The notes under the pieces: model-generated | What the model was told of the DNA's origin: nothing | Databases searched by the model: none | The model's input: only the letters and a program-made list of their open reading frames with translations | In this document: positions 14,625-23,748 of the stretch, piece by piece | Position numbering within the stretch: position 1 is the first letter of the stretch | Layout of the letters: every line of letters begins with the position of its first letter | Translations under genes and position numbers: made by a program | Assembly (NCBI GenBank): GCA_018901615.1 | Contig: JAHIEN010000088.1 | Coordinates: 1-25,286 of the forward strand | Origin: Candidatus Omnitrophota bacterium | Lineage (GTDB): Bacteria; Omnitrophota; Gorgyraeia; Gorgyraeales; Gorgyraeaceae | Direction of reading: 5' to 3' | DNA length: 25,286 nt

Positions 14625-15134
14625 TTAGTCTTTCCTGTCAAAGGCAAGTTTGACCCTACTTAATTTTTCTTTTATTGCCTGCTCTACAAAACGCGGGACA
14701 AAACCCTTGATGTTCGCGCCGAAAGAAGCAGCTTCCTTAATGAGCTTGCTTGATAAATATGAGTATGACTCTGACGGCATCATGAATATTGTCTCTATAT
14801 CGTTAGCGAGCTTCCTGTTTGTCAGGGCCATCTGGAACTCGTATTCAAAATCAGATATCATGCGCAGGCCCCTGATCACGACCCTGGCCCCTTTTTTTCT
14901 CACATACTTGATAACAAGCCCGTCAAAATCACCTACCTCCACGCCCTTAAGTCCCTTTACCGCCTTTTTAAGCATGGACACCCGTTCCTTAACGCTGAAA
15001 AAAGGCCTCTTGTCTGTATTGTGCGCCACGGCCACAATCACCCTATCTGATATCTTAAGGGCACGTTTAATAATATCAAGGTGACCGTATGTGATTGGGT
15101 CAAAACTTCCGGGATATACTACTATCTTTTTCAT
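14625..15134 (-). CDS. coaD: Pantetheine-phosphate adenylyltransferase (CoaD)
   Basis: 169 residues, slightly longer than the usual ~160. It adenylates 4'-phosphopantetheine to dephospho-CoA, the penultimate CoA step. Nucleotidyltransferase motif TYGH ends at His18 (YPGSFDPITYGHLDII). VVIRGLR and FEYEFQMALTNRKL follow, then the SYSYLSSKLIKE segment in place of the ISSTxxK signature. The CoA made here is the substrate of the adjacent pta and the source of the ACP prosthetic group. It overlaps rsmD by 35 bases, the usual rsmD-coaD pairing. Confidence 0.97.
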   Translation of the reverse strand: MKKIVVYPGSFDPITYGHLDIIKRALKISDRVIVAVAHNTDKRPFFSVKERVSMLKKAVKGLKGVEVGDFDGLVIKYVRKKGARVVIRGLRMISDFEYEFQMALTNRKLANDIETIFMMPSESYSYLSSKLIKEAASFGANIKGFVPRFVEQAIKEKLSRVKLAFDRKD

Positions 15135-15678
15135 TTTTAAAAAACTCCAGCGCAGTATCGCCGTATCTTGAGGTCCGTGTTTTCCTTAAGAGACCTATTG
15201 CTTCAGGCAGGTTTTCTTTTTTATATATCTCGGCCACTATTATGGCATTTCGGGTCAGTATATCATAGTTGGAAATCTCTATCAAGCTATTTTTAGCCAG
15301 GTCGTTATGATAGGGCGGGTCCAGAAAAATAATGTCAAATTTCAGACATGATTTCTCAAAATCCCGCAGGACAGCCAGGACACTCTCTTTATATATATTT
15401 ATATAAGAGGCGTCAGATAGGCCCAAGATAGACAAGTTTTTCTTTAAAATAGAGACACCTTTAAGGCTATTGTCCACAAATGACACAGTTTCTGCGCCGC
15501 GCGACAATGCCTCAATGCCCATTGCTCCCGAACCACAATAAAGGTCCAGAAAACTAGCGCCTTCTATGCGACCTTTCAGGATTTCGAACAGCGCCTCGCG
15601 CACCTTATCTGACGTAGGCCTTATAGCCCTTGGCATTTCTATAACCCTGCCTTTGAATTTACCTGAAATTATTTTCAT
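15100..15678 (-). CDS. rsmD: 16S rRNA (guanine966-N2)-methyltransferase RsmD
   Basis: 192 residues, family-typical. SAM-dependent N2 methylation of G966 in 16S rRNA. Features: N-terminal IISGKFKGRVIEMP and RPTSDKVREALFEIL, the SAM-binding FLDLYCGSGAMGIEALSRGA, and the catalytic DPPY at 120-123. It begins 16 bases after recG and overlaps coaD, a linkage seen in many phyla. Confidence 0.96.
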   Translation of the reverse strand: MKIISGKFKGRVIEMPRAIRPTSDKVREALFEILKGRIEGASFLDLYCGSGAMGIEALSRGAETVSFVDNSLKGVSILKKNLSILGLSDASYINIYKESVLAVLRDFEKSCLKFDIIFLDPPYHNDLAKNSLIEISNYDILTRNAIIVAEIYKKENLPEAIGLLRKTRTSRYGDTALEFFKNEKDSSISRKF

Positions 15679-15694
15679 ATTTTGCGTTCCGCGA

Positions 15695-17764
15695 TTATCC
15701 TACCGCGGCCAGTTCCAAATCCTGAGCGCTGAACTTTTTCTTCAGCTCTATGCGCAGAGATATATTCTCTGGCCCGCGCAGAAACCTGTCCTTTTTTATC
15801 AATTCAGAGGCCTCAGCCCTGGTCCTCTCAAATATATCCCTGTCGCGCACAATATTTCCTATTTTTAACTCAGGAAGCCCGCTCTGTCTGGTGCCAAAAA
15901 ATTCACCAGGACCTCTTATTTCCATGTCTTTTTCAGCTATCTTAAAACCATCTTGCGTCTTTAACATGACCTTTATACGTTCTTTTGCGTCATCCGTCTT
16001 TGGGTCTGCTATTAAAATGCAATAAGAAAAAAACCTGCCCCTGCCTATCCTGCCTCTTAATTGATGCAGCTGACTCAAGCCAAATCTGTCAGCGTGCTCT
16101 ATTATCATTGCAGAGGCATTTGGGATATCCACGCCAACCTCTACCACTATGGTCGAGGTCAGGATGTCTATTGCCTGATTTTTAAAGTCAGACATGATTC
16201 TTTCTTTCTCGGCAGATTTCATCTTGCCGTGCAAAAGTCCTATCTTTAAATCCGGGAAAGACTCCGTAAGCTCTTTGTGCATCTTTGCCGCTGCCCTCAG
16301 GTCTGAACGCTCAGACTCTTCTATTATCGGATAGACCACGTATACCTGCCTACCCATCTTTACCTGCTCATAAGCTATTCTGTAAGCCTTATCACGATTT
16401 TCGCCTTCAAAATACAGGGTCTTTATATTTCTTCTGCCTGGCGGGAGCTCGTCTATTATCGAAACGTCCATGTCACCGTAAAGGGTCAGGGCAAGCGTCC
16501 TCGGTATAGGCGTAGCTGTCATTATAAGCATATCAGGATTCCCGGACTTTGACTTTAAAAGCGAACGCTGCATGACTCCGAATTTATGCTGCTCGTCGAT
16601 CACAACCAAGCCCAGATTTTTAAAATTCACTCCCTCCTGTATAAGCGCGTGCGTACCTACCGCCAGATCCGCTTCTCCTATTTCTATCATGCGCCTGCGT
16701 CTGTCGCGTTCCTCTGGTTTTAGATCACCTGATAACTGTACTACTTTTAAACCAAGACCAGCCAGCATGGACTTTATATTTTTATAATGCTGATCCGCCA
16801 ATATCTCTGTGGGGACCATTAAGGCGCCCTGGTATCCATTCTGCAGGGTCAATACAAGGGCATAGAGCGCGACTATTGTCTTGCCGCTCCCAACATCGCC
16901 CTGCAAGAGCCTGTTCATTGGCCTGGGAAGCCTCATGTCTTCCTCTATTTCCCCTATTACCCTTGCCTGGCTTTTTGTGAATTCAAACAGGAGCCTCTTT
17001 TTGAATTTTTCTATTAAATCTCCTCTTAGATCATGCGAATAACCGTTTAGATCTATTTTTATTCTGGCCCGTTTCATGGCAATGCCTGTCTGCAACAGCA
17101 GGAATTCATTAAAGATAAGCCGTTCCTTTGCCCTTTTAAGGACAATATCGCTCACTGGAAAATGTATATTACGGACCGCCTCTTTCAGGATCATCAGATT
17201 ATTTCTTTTCCTTATATCGTACGGCAGGAACTCCTGGATACTGCCTACATATTCATCAACCGCTGTCTTCATCGCATTCCTGAACCAGCGCTGGTTCAGG
17301 TTTTCAGTCAACGGGTATACAGGCACGATCCTTCCCATGTTTATAGAATCCGCCTTTGCGCCGGTCAACGATTCATACTCGGGATTACTGATCTGCAGAT
17401 AGATGTGCTTTTCCACCTTACCATAAAGTATAAGTTCCTGCCCTATCTTGAATCTATCTTTCATGTATGGCTGGTTAAACCATGTCGCATGTATCACGCC
17501 AGTGGAATCGCCAACAGCCATCTGAAAAATATTCATTCCTTTCCTGGTAGTCCTATCACCAAAGGTAATGACCTTTGCCCTGATAGTCTCAAAATTACCC
17601 GGCCTTACTTCTACGACCTGCCTGATCCTGCTCCTGTCTTCGTATCTCCTGGGCAAGCAATATAAAAGATCCTCTACTGTTTCTATGCCGAGCCGGTTAA
17701 GCAGTTTAAATTTCGACGGCCCCACGCCTTTAATATATCTCGCTGATATTCCCAGATCTCCCAT
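15695..17764 (-). CDS. recG: ATP-dependent DNA helicase RecG
   Basis: 689 residues from the ATG at 17764. An open extension upstream (to 17878) overlaps the radical-SAM gene and is not RecG-like. RecG remodels stalled forks and Holliday junctions. N-terminal: SARYIKGVGPSKFKLLNRLG (helix-hairpin-helix-like). Wedge/OB domain around 45-135 with RYEDRSR. Walker A GDVGSGKT at 289-296, DEQH box at 390-393, then TATPIPRTLAL and, in helicase domain 2, QLHQLRGRIGRG. A GGGG-containing Shine-Dalgarno sits before the ATG, 16 bases after the preceding stop. The protein is full length with all helicase motifs. Confidence 0.98.
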   Translation of the reverse strand: MGDLGISARYIKGVGPSKFKLLNRLGIETVEDLLYCLPRRYEDRSRIRQVVEVRPGNFETIRAKVITFGDRTTRKGMNIFQMAVGDSTGVIHATWFNQPYMKDRFKIGQELILYGKVEKHIYLQISNPEYESLTGAKADSINMGRIVPVYPLTENLNQRWFRNAMKTAVDEYVGSIQEFLPYDIRKRNNLMILKEAVRNIHFPVSDIVLKRAKERLIFNEFLLLQTGIAMKRARIKIDLNGYSHDLRGDLIEKFKKRLLFEFTKSQARVIGEIEEDMRLPRPMNRLLQGDVGSGKTIVALYALVLTLQNGYQGALMVPTEILADQHYKNIKSMLAGLGLKVVQLSGDLKPEERDRRRRMIEIGEADLAVGTHALIQEGVNFKNLGLVVIDEQHKFGVMQRSLLKSKSGNPDMLIMTATPIPRTLALTLYGDMDVSIIDELPPGRRNIKTLYFEGENRDKAYRIAYEQVKMGRQVYVVYPIIEESERSDLRAAAKMHKELTESFPDLKIGLLHGKMKSAEKERIMSDFKNQAIDILTSTIVVEVGVDIPNASAMIIEHADRFGLSQLHQLRGRIGRGRFFSYCILIADPKTDDAKERIKVMLKTQDGFKIAEKDMEIRGPGEFFGTRQSGLPELKIGNIVRDRDIFERTRAEASELIKKDRFLRGPENISLRIELKKKFSAQDLELAAVG

Positions 17765-17780
17765 TTTCCATCCCCTTAAC

Positions 17781-18701
17781 TTATTCCCTGAGGTTATCGG
17801 TCCATTCTGGAATCCTGGCCCTGTCAATAGTAGCCAGCACCTGCCTGAATCCTCCTGAAAGCCCTTTTTTCTTAGCAATATCTATTGCATCGATATACTC
17901 GCGGTGAGTAATGCGCCTTGAGATCTCAGGAAAATTAAAGGCCAGGTGGCAGGGATAATACTGCGCCATTATATTAACATATGTGTCAGGAGAAAGTTCG
18001 TTGATTATAAAATCAAAAATAGCCTCGCTGCCCGCCAGATTGTCCGGCAAGACAAGGTGCCTTATCAATATGCCCTTTTCCGCAATGCCTCTAACCACTT
18101 TTAAATCTCCGACCTGAGCGTACATTTCTTTTATTGCCTTTTTCGATGCCTCAAAATAATCAGGGGCTGACGAATATTTTCTGGCCGCGGCATTATCAGA
18201 ATATTTCATGTCAGGCATGTACATGTCTATCACGCCGTCAAGGATTTTAAGCGCTTCCAGAGATTCATACCCGCCGCAATTATAAACAAGCGGCACATCA
18301 AGCCCTTTTTCTTTTGCGACGCATACGGCTTTTAATATCTGCGGGATGTAATGCGTGGGCGTGACAAAATTTATATTGTGGCAACCCTGGTCCTGCAGTT
18401 TAATCATAATCTTCGCCAATTCAGATATGCTGACCTCTCTTCCCTCGCCCATCTGGCTTATCGGATAATTCTGACAGAATACGCACCTTAGGCTGCAGTG
18501 CGTGAAAAATATAGTGCCTGAACCTTTGTGCCCTGATATAGGCGGCTCTTCTCCAAAATGCGCATGGAAACTGGACACCATGGGAAGGAGTCCGGCTTTA
18601 CAGAACCCGATCCCGCCCTTAAGCCGGTTTACCCCGCACTTCCTGGGACAGAGGCTGCACGATTCCATTAAATTATAAGCCTTCTTAATTTTCTCTTGCA
18701 T
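17781..18701 (-). CDS. Radical SAM protein, PflA-like (COG1313/PflX type)
   Basis: 306 residues. The radical SAM cluster is C69, C73 and C76 (HCSLRCVFCQN). An N-terminal cysteine set C15, C18, C22 and C34 (CSLCPRKCGVNR...GFCKAG) resembles the extra cysteine region of the pyruvate formate-lyase activase-like COG1313 family. NYPISQMGEG and VYNCGGYESLEAL also fit that family. The substrate of these proteins is not established; no pyruvate formate-lyase gene is in the window. It starts 64 bases from the divergent rpmB and runs into recG. A TTGAAT-17-CATAAT match precedes it but would give an almost leaderless message. Confidence 0.85.
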   Translation of the reverse strand: MQEKIKKAYNLMESCSLCPRKCGVNRLKGGIGFCKAGLLPMVSSFHAHFGEEPPISGHKGSGTIFFTHCSLRCVFCQNYPISQMGEGREVSISELAKIMIKLQDQGCHNINFVTPTHYIPQILKAVCVAKEKGLDVPLVYNCGGYESLEALKILDGVIDMYMPDMKYSDNAAARKYSSAPDYFEASKKAIKEMYAQVGDLKVVRGIAEKGILIRHLVLPDNLAGSEAIFDFIINELSPDTYVNIMAQYYPCHLAFNFPEISRRITHREYIDAIDIAKKKGLSGGFRQVLATIDRARIPEWTDNLRE

Positions 18702-18724
18702 AGTTCCTTATATTATGCTATTAT
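18697..18724 (+). promoter_or_regulatory. Promoter of rpmB
   Basis: TTGCAT (-35) and TATTAT (-10, 18719-18724) separated by exactly 17 bases on the plus strand, about 40 bases upstream of the rpmB ATG. Both hexamers are one change from a consensus-like sigma-70 site. It overlaps the start codon of the divergent radical-SAM gene. Confidence 0.6.
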
Positions 18725-18740
18725 TTTACCTCTAATTCAA
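18712..18740 (-). promoter_or_regulatory. Possible divergent promoter of the radical-SAM gene
   Basis: On the minus strand TTGAAT (18740-18735) is 17 bases from CATAAT (18717-18712). The -10 elements of the two divergent promoters nearly coincide, so they could compete. The predicted leader is only a few bases, which lowers confidence. Confidence 0.35.
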
Positions 18741-18764
18741 TCATTAAAAAATGAGGAGTATCTT

Positions 18765-18992
18765 ATGTCACGAGTATGCACGATCTGCGGAAAAAGACCT
18801 GTAGCCGGAAGGTCAATAGCGAGAAGAGGTCTGGCAAAGAAAAAAGGCGGAGTTGGTAAGAAAATAACCGGGGTAACAAAAAGAAGATTCCTGCCAAATA
18901 TTCAAACCGTACGCGCGATTCAAAACGGCACTACCAGACGAATCAAGGTATGCGCGGCCTGCATCAAAGCTGGCAGGATAAAAAAGGCCTGA
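18765..18992 (+). CDS. rpmB: 50S ribosomal protein L28 (zinc-binding form)
   Basis: 75 residues. Start at the ATG 18765 with GAGGAG six bases upstream; a longer frame upstream is not L28-like. bL28 sits in the large subunit near the E site. It begins MSRVCTICGKRPVAGRSIARRG and carries zinc-ribbon cysteines at 5, 8, 63 and 66 (CTIC, CAAC). VTKRRFLPNIQTVRA is the conserved core. It is the only plus-strand gene here, has its own promoter, and is not paired with rpmG. It ends five bases from the convergent recJ stop, with no terminator hairpin visible between them. Confidence 0.98.
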   Translation: MSRVCTICGKRPVAGRSIARRGLAKKKGGVGKKITGVTKRRFLPNIQTVRAIQNGTTRRIKVCAACIKAGRIKKA

Positions 18993-18997
18993 ACAGC

Positions 18998-20704
18998 TTA
19001 AGGATGGGCGGCGCGAATATCCTTTATTTTCAATTGGATGGTCTGGGTGCCCTGCCAGTGATTAAATGAGACTGTATAGGCGAGGTCCATGGCAGGCGAC
19101 TTTTTTATAACCGCTTCTATATCGCTATTCCTGGCAAGGCCAAACCCTATTGCCTCAAAGGTCCTGCCTCCATCACTAACCCATAATTTAACGTGTTCAC
19201 TTTTTATTATCCTGGCGGGCCGTACAAGTTTTAGATTCCTTGAGCAGAATACAGGTTCAGGATTGGATTCCCCGAAAGGCTGAAGCCTGTTCATATCCTC
19301 TATCACGCCATCGTCCAGCGAGCCAAGAGATATTTCCATGTCTATATCAAGCCCAGGAATAAGATCATCGGATGTAAGCACTGTATCCGCGATCTCGTTT
19401 ATGGACTTTATGAAATTAGCGAGATTCTCCTCTCCTATGGTCAGGCCACACGCGTACTTGTGGCCTCCGTATTCCTTTAAAAAATCTCCGCATCCAGCAA
19501 TAGCCTCGAATAGATGGAAATTTTCTATAGACCTGCCTGAACCTCTTCCTACGCCGTCTTTTGTTGAAATCAATATGCAGGGCCTGTAAAATCTGTCTGC
19601 TATCCTTGAGGCCACAATACCTATTACCCCTGTGTGCCACTCTTCTTTATGCAGCACAATAACCTTGTGCTCTTTGAAATTTATTTCTCTTTCAACCTTG
19701 GACATGGCCTCTTTTAATGTCAGACCCTCTATCTTCTGGCGCTCGCGGTTGGCCTTGTTTAATTTTTCAGCAAGGGACTTCGCCTTTGCGTCATCATCAG
19801 TAAGAAAGAGCTCTACAGCCTCGCGGGCAGAACCCAGTCTGCCAGCCGCGTTTATTCTTGGGCCCAGTATAAAACCTATTTCAAAAGAACCTGGTTCTTT
19901 TGTCTTGATGCCGCTCACCTCGATAAGCGCCCTTATGCCTTTATTGGCTCCGCCATTCTTGAGCAATTTTAATCCTTCTTTCACCAGGATCCTGTTCTCG
20001 CCTATCAGAGGAGCAACGTCAGATACTGTGCCCAGCGCAACAAGATCGAGATGCTGCCAGACATCTTTATTATGAAATTCCGAACATAACGCCTCGCAAA
20101 GTTTGAACGTAACGCTTACGCCTGAAAGATTCTTGTCAGGATAAGCGCAATGTTTCTGTAGAGGGTTTATTATGGCGTATGCGGGAGGCAAGACCTCTGG
20201 TACCTCGTGGTGGTCTGTTATTATCACATCTATACCGTGACTATTAAGCGATTCGACCTCTTTACTGCTTGATATTCCACAATCCACAGTTACAACGAGA
20301 CGCGCGCCCGCCTTTATGGCCTCTTCTACTCCGCCAGAACTAAGCCCGTAACCTTCTGTAAGCCTGTCAGGTATATAGTAAAGCGGGTCCACACCTAAGC
20401 CGCGTAATGTAAATATCAGGATCGAAATCGATGTTATGCCATCCACGTCATAATCACCATGGATAAGTATTTTTTCCTTTTTCGCAATGGCCCTGTTCAA
20501 ACGCGCCACTGCTTCATGCATCCCCTCCATCAAAAAAGGATTATAGAGCTCCGCGATGCCTCCTGTCAGAAAAGTCCTTGCCTGCTCAATATCATAAAGA
20601 CCTCTATTGATCAAGAGTTGCCCTATTGCCCGGGATATACCCAGGGCATTGCTGAGTGACCTTTGCCGCGGTTCATCGGGTTGTTTTACATTCCACTTTT
20701 TCAT
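18998..20704 (-). CDS. recJ: Single-stranded-DNA exonuclease RecJ
   Basis: 568 residues, typical for RecJ. 5'-3' ssDNA exonuclease of recombination and mismatch repair. DHH phosphoesterase motifs: DYDVDG at 84-89, TVDCG with Asp141, DHH at 164-166, and ALGTVSDVAPL. DHHA1 domain: GPRINAAGRLGSA, then GRGSGRSI and the YGGHKYACGLTI motif. A C-terminal OB fold follows (LQPFGESNPEPVF onward). The ATG overlaps the stop of the cation transporter gene (ATGA). Confidence 0.98.
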   Translation of the reverse strand: MKKWNVKQPDEPRQRSLSNALGISRAIGQLLINRGLYDIEQARTFLTGGIAELYNPFLMEGMHEAVARLNRAIAKKEKILIHGDYDVDGITSISILIFTLRGLGVDPLYYIPDRLTEGYGLSSGGVEEAIKAGARLVVTVDCGISSSKEVESLNSHGIDVIITDHHEVPEVLPPAYAIINPLQKHCAYPDKNLSGVSVTFKLCEALCSEFHNKDVWQHLDLVALGTVSDVAPLIGENRILVKEGLKLLKNGGANKGIRALIEVSGIKTKEPGSFEIGFILGPRINAAGRLGSAREAVELFLTDDDAKAKSLAEKLNKANRERQKIEGLTLKEAMSKVEREINFKEHKVIVLHKEEWHTGVIGIVASRIADRFYRPCILISTKDGVGRGSGRSIENFHLFEAIAGCGDFLKEYGGHKYACGLTIGEENLANFIKSINEIADTVLTSDDLIPGLDIDMEISLGSLDDGVIEDMNRLQPFGESNPEPVFCSRNLKLVRPARIIKSEHVKLWVSDGGRTFEAIGFGLARNSDIEAVIKKSPAMDLAYTVSFNHWQGTQTIQLKIKDIRAAHP

Positions 20705-21558
20705 TTACATGGCTCTATATGTACGCTGACATCTGTTACGCCGGATATCTTTCTTTTAAGAGTTGATTCTATCTTATGACTAATCTCATGGGCCTGGTCA
20801 ACATGCAGCTTCGCGTCAATAGTCACATGCAGGTCCACATGTATATCATCCTGCCTGCCTCTTGTCCTGATCTTATGAATCGATCTTATCCCGCCAATAC
20901 CATTCACTGCTTCTTTTATCGTTGTATTGGCTAAAACATTCCCATCACACAGGACGTTTGAACTGGCCTTTATTATATCAATACCTGACTTGGCTATCAA
21001 CACAGCTATCATACCCGCTACAATAGTATCCAGAAAAGAAAATCCAAGTCTTATTGAAATAAGCGTGCCTACGACAGCGAACGAAGCGAAGATATCGCTT
21101 CTCGTATGCAATGAATCGCATATGAGTATATCGCTCGCCAGCTGACGGCCTTTTTTCTGCTCATACCTCATCACAAAAATATTTATGCAGATCGTCAGAG
21201 CCATGAGGACAAAACTCATGACTCTGACATCAGGCATCACAGGGTGTATCATCCTTTCGACGGCCTCTTTTATTATATTAAAGGAGACCGCAAAAAGTAT
21301 TACTGCTATGCCGAGGGTGGCGATGGTCTCAAATTTCTTGTGGCCGTAAGGGTGGGTTTCGTCCCTTGGCCTGGAGGCGGCCCATATGCCGATAAGCCCT
21401 ATTATATTAGACGCGCCGTCGCCAAATGAATGAAAACCGTCAGCTGTCATGGACACGCATTTCGTAATAAGGCCGTAGGCAATTTTACTAAACGCGACAA
21501 GCCAGTTAAAGGCCAGGATCAAGATCAGTATGCGCCGTATCTTTGAAAATTTGTCCAT
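20701..21558 (-). CDS. Cation diffusion facilitator (CDF) metal efflux protein
   Basis: 285 residues. A six-helix CDF transporter expected in the inner membrane, exporting divalent metal in exchange for protons. Metal-site motifs are HxxxD twice: H43/D47 (ADGFHSFGDG) in helix 2 and H151/D155 (SLHTRSD) in helix 5. The Asp40 and HPYGHKK segments are also family-typical. His at the first site points toward zinc or cadmium-type specificity rather than the DxxxD pattern, but assigning the metal from sequence alone is not safe. The C-terminal cytosolic ferredoxin-like domain is His-rich (IHVDLHVTIDAKLHVDQAHEISHK). It lies 7 bases after secDF and is coupled to recJ; no metal regulator is nearby. Confidence 0.94.
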   Translation of the reverse strand: MDKFSKIRRILILILAFNWLVAFSKIAYGLITKCVSMTADGFHSFGDGASNIIGLIGIWAASRPRDETHPYGHKKFETIATLGIAVILFAVSFNIIKEAVERMIHPVMPDVRVMSFVLMALTICINIFVMRYEQKKGRQLASDILICDSLHTRSDIFASFAVVGTLISIRLGFSFLDTIVAGMIAVLIAKSGIDIIKASSNVLCDGNVLANTTIKEAVNGIGGIRSIHKIRTRGRQDDIHVDLHVTIDAKLHVDQAHEISHKIESTLKRKISGVTDVSVHIEPCK

Positions 21559-21565
21559 ATTTGAA

Positions 21566-23737
21566 CTATCTTCTCCCCTTCGCGTGCCAGAATATTATAA
21601 GGGGCGCGGCAATATATATGGTCGAATATATACCTGATACAATGCCTATGAGAAGCGCGAAAGAAAAATCTCTCAACACCTCTCCTCCAAAGAAGAATAT
21701 CGAAGCCACTGCGAGAAGCGTAGTAAATGTCGTCAAAACAGTCCTGGAAAGAGTCTGGTTAATACTCATATTCACAATCTCTTTCATAGTAGCCTTGCGA
21801 TAAAACTTCATGTTTTCCCTTATCCTGTCATATATGACAATGGTGTCGTTTATAGAATAGCCTGCTATGGTTAAAAGCGCGGCCACAATGGTAAGGTTCA
21901 GCTCCCTGCCTGTTACCGCCAGGAATCCCATGGTAATAAATACATCATGAAAAAGGGCGATTACGCCGGCTGTCGCGAATGCCACATTCTTAAACCTGAA
22001 TCCAACATACAGCAATATGCCTATGAGACTCCACAATACAGCGAGCCTTGCGCTCTTCCTGAGATGCCTGCCGACAGAGGGTCCGACTTTTTCGACCCGT
22101 AAGATCTCACACGGGTTATCACTGAAGCGGCTGTCAAATTCCTGTTTTATCCTGGTCGCGGCATCTTCAGATGTCTTTATCATCACATCATTCTTCTCGC
22201 CCACAAGCTGAATAGTAGAGTCCTCTATGCCTATATCAAAGAGGGTCTTTCTTATTTCCTCGACCTTGATAGGCGCGGCAAATGAATATTCCTGCAGCTG
22301 GCCGCCTGTAAAATCAATACCGTAGGCCTTTTCGCCTTTGGCAAAGAAAATGCTCATGCCGCCCACGAGGATGATCGCGGAAAGCGCATAAGCGATCCAC
22401 CTTTTACCTATAAAATCTATATTAGTCTTTTTAAATATCTGGAGCATGGGAAGTTTTGTAAAATGCTTGTTAGTCGTAACAAGGTCAAAGATAATACGTG
22501 TTACAAATATGGCCGTGAACATGCTGGCCATTATACCTATAGAAAGGGTCACTCCAAAACCCCTGATAGGCCCTGTCCCGAATCTAAACAAAAGCGCCGC
22601 TGCGATCAGCGTGGTTATATTTGAATCCAGGATCGCGGTAAATGCCTTATTGTAACCGGCCCCAACAGCGCTGCGGATATGTTTTCCTGTTGCGAGTTCC
22701 TCGCGTATACGTTCATATATCAGTACATTCGCGTCCACTGCCATACCAATAACCAGTATAAGGCCTGCTATACCTGGAAGGGTCAATGTAGTATGAAGCC
22801 ATCCCAGCATTCCGAGGATTATTACAAAATTTAAAAGCATGGCGATCGAAGCTACAATGCCGGCAAAAAGATAATACAAAAGCATGAAGCCTAACACAAG
22901 GCAGAGCCCTATAAGTGACGCCCTTATTCCGCTTTCAATAGAATCCCGGCCAAGGAGCGCGCCCACTGTGCGTTCTTCTTCTATATATATAGGCGCTGGC
23001 AGGGCGCCTGCGCGTAATACAATCGCGAGGTCTCCTGCTTCTTCCACGCTAAACCTGCCTGTTATGCTGGCCCTTCCCGAGGGGATTTTTTCATTTATGC
23101 GCGGCGCTGAATGCACCTTCCCATCCAGGACAATGGCAAGTCTTTTGCCAACACTCTTTCCTGTGACATCAGCAAATACCGCCGCGCCCTTTGAATTGAA
23201 TTCAATCGAGATGTAAGGTTCATTAAACCTGGATTGATCAAATTTGACCTCGGCCGCGACAAGGGTATCTCCTGTCAATTCAGATTGCGCCTTCAAGAGT
23301 ACGGTTTCTTTGCCTACTGTCTTTAATTCATATCCCTCTGGCACATTGCCCTCATCTGCCTGTTTATTTAAATCCTCACTATCTTCAACGAGCTTAAATT
23401 CCAGCTGAGCAGTCCTGCCAATAAGCTCTATTGCCCTCTCCCTGTCAGTTACACCCGGCAGCTGCACGACAATCGAATCCCTGCCCTGGCGCTGTATGAG
23501 AGGCTCCCTGACTCCGAACTGATCAATACGATTACGTATTATCTCAAGCGCCCTGTTTGGCGCGTCCTCTCTGGCCTCTTCAGGGATTTTTGAGGTATCC
23601 ACCTTCAACACAAGGTGCATACCGCCCTGAAGGTCAAGCCCGAGATTTATCTTTTCCTTTAATGGCAGCATGCCAGCCAGGGCAAAGCCCACCACGCCAA
23701 GAGCCACCAAGACCCTCCATTGCATATTCTTAGTCAT
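21566..23737 (-). CDS. secDF: Fused preprotein translocase subunit SecDF
   Basis: 723 residues from the ATG at 23737 (AGGAGG seven bases upstream); an in-frame TTG 39 bases earlier is less likely. SecD and SecF are joined in one chain, as in several lineages. The SecD half has INLGLDLQGGMHLVL, LPGVTDRERAIELIG, the P1 periplasmic domain, and AVDANVLIYERIREEL. The SecF half starts near residue 440 with GIDFTGG and ends with SINDTIVIYDRIREN. Twelve membrane helices are expected. It uses the proton gradient to complete translocation through SecYEG. It works with YajC, encoded upstream across a gap filled by repeats, which puts palindromes within the message close to the ribosome-binding site. Confidence 0.98.
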   Translation of the reverse strand: MTKNMQWRVLVALGVVGFALAGMLPLKEKINLGLDLQGGMHLVLKVDTSKIPEEAREDAPNRALEIIRNRIDQFGVREPLIQRQGRDSIVVQLPGVTDRERAIELIGRTAQLEFKLVEDSEDLNKQADEGNVPEGYELKTVGKETVLLKAQSELTGDTLVAAEVKFDQSRFNEPYISIEFNSKGAAVFADVTGKSVGKRLAIVLDGKVHSAPRINEKIPSGRASITGRFSVEEAGDLAIVLRAGALPAPIYIEEERTVGALLGRDSIESGIRASLIGLCLVLGFMLLYYLFAGIVASIAMLLNFVIILGMLGWLHTTLTLPGIAGLILVIGMAVDANVLIYERIREELATGKHIRSAVGAGYNKAFTAILDSNITTLIAAALLFRFGTGPIRGFGVTLSIGIMASMFTAIFVTRIIFDLVTTNKHFTKLPMLQIFKKTNIDFIGKRWIAYALSAIILVGGMSIFFAKGEKAYGIDFTGGQLQEYSFAAPIKVEEIRKTLFDIGIEDSTIQLVGEKNDVMIKTSEDAATRIKQEFDSRFSDNPCEILRVEKVGPSVGRHLRKSARLAVLWSLIGILLYVGFRFKNVAFATAGVIALFHDVFITMGFLAVTGRELNLTIVAALLTIAGYSINDTIVIYDRIRENMKFYRKATMKEIVNMSINQTLSRTVLTTFTTLLAVASIFFFGGEVLRDFSFALLIGIVSGIYSTIYIAAPLIIFWHAKGRR

Positions 23738-23748
23738 TTGTTTCCTCC

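Noticed and set aside
17765..17878. Longer N-terminus for RecG
   Set aside because: The extra frame overlaps the radical-SAM gene's C-terminus, is not RecG-like, and a good start with a Shine-Dalgarno lies at 17764.
18696..18764. 23-residue N-terminal extension of L28
   Set aside because: It would start within the promoter; the L28 family begins at MSRVC and the GAGGAG site fits the ATG at 18765.
18986..19003. Bidirectional terminator between the convergent rpmB and recJ
   Set aside because: Only five bases separate the stops and I find no stable stem with a U-run on either strand.
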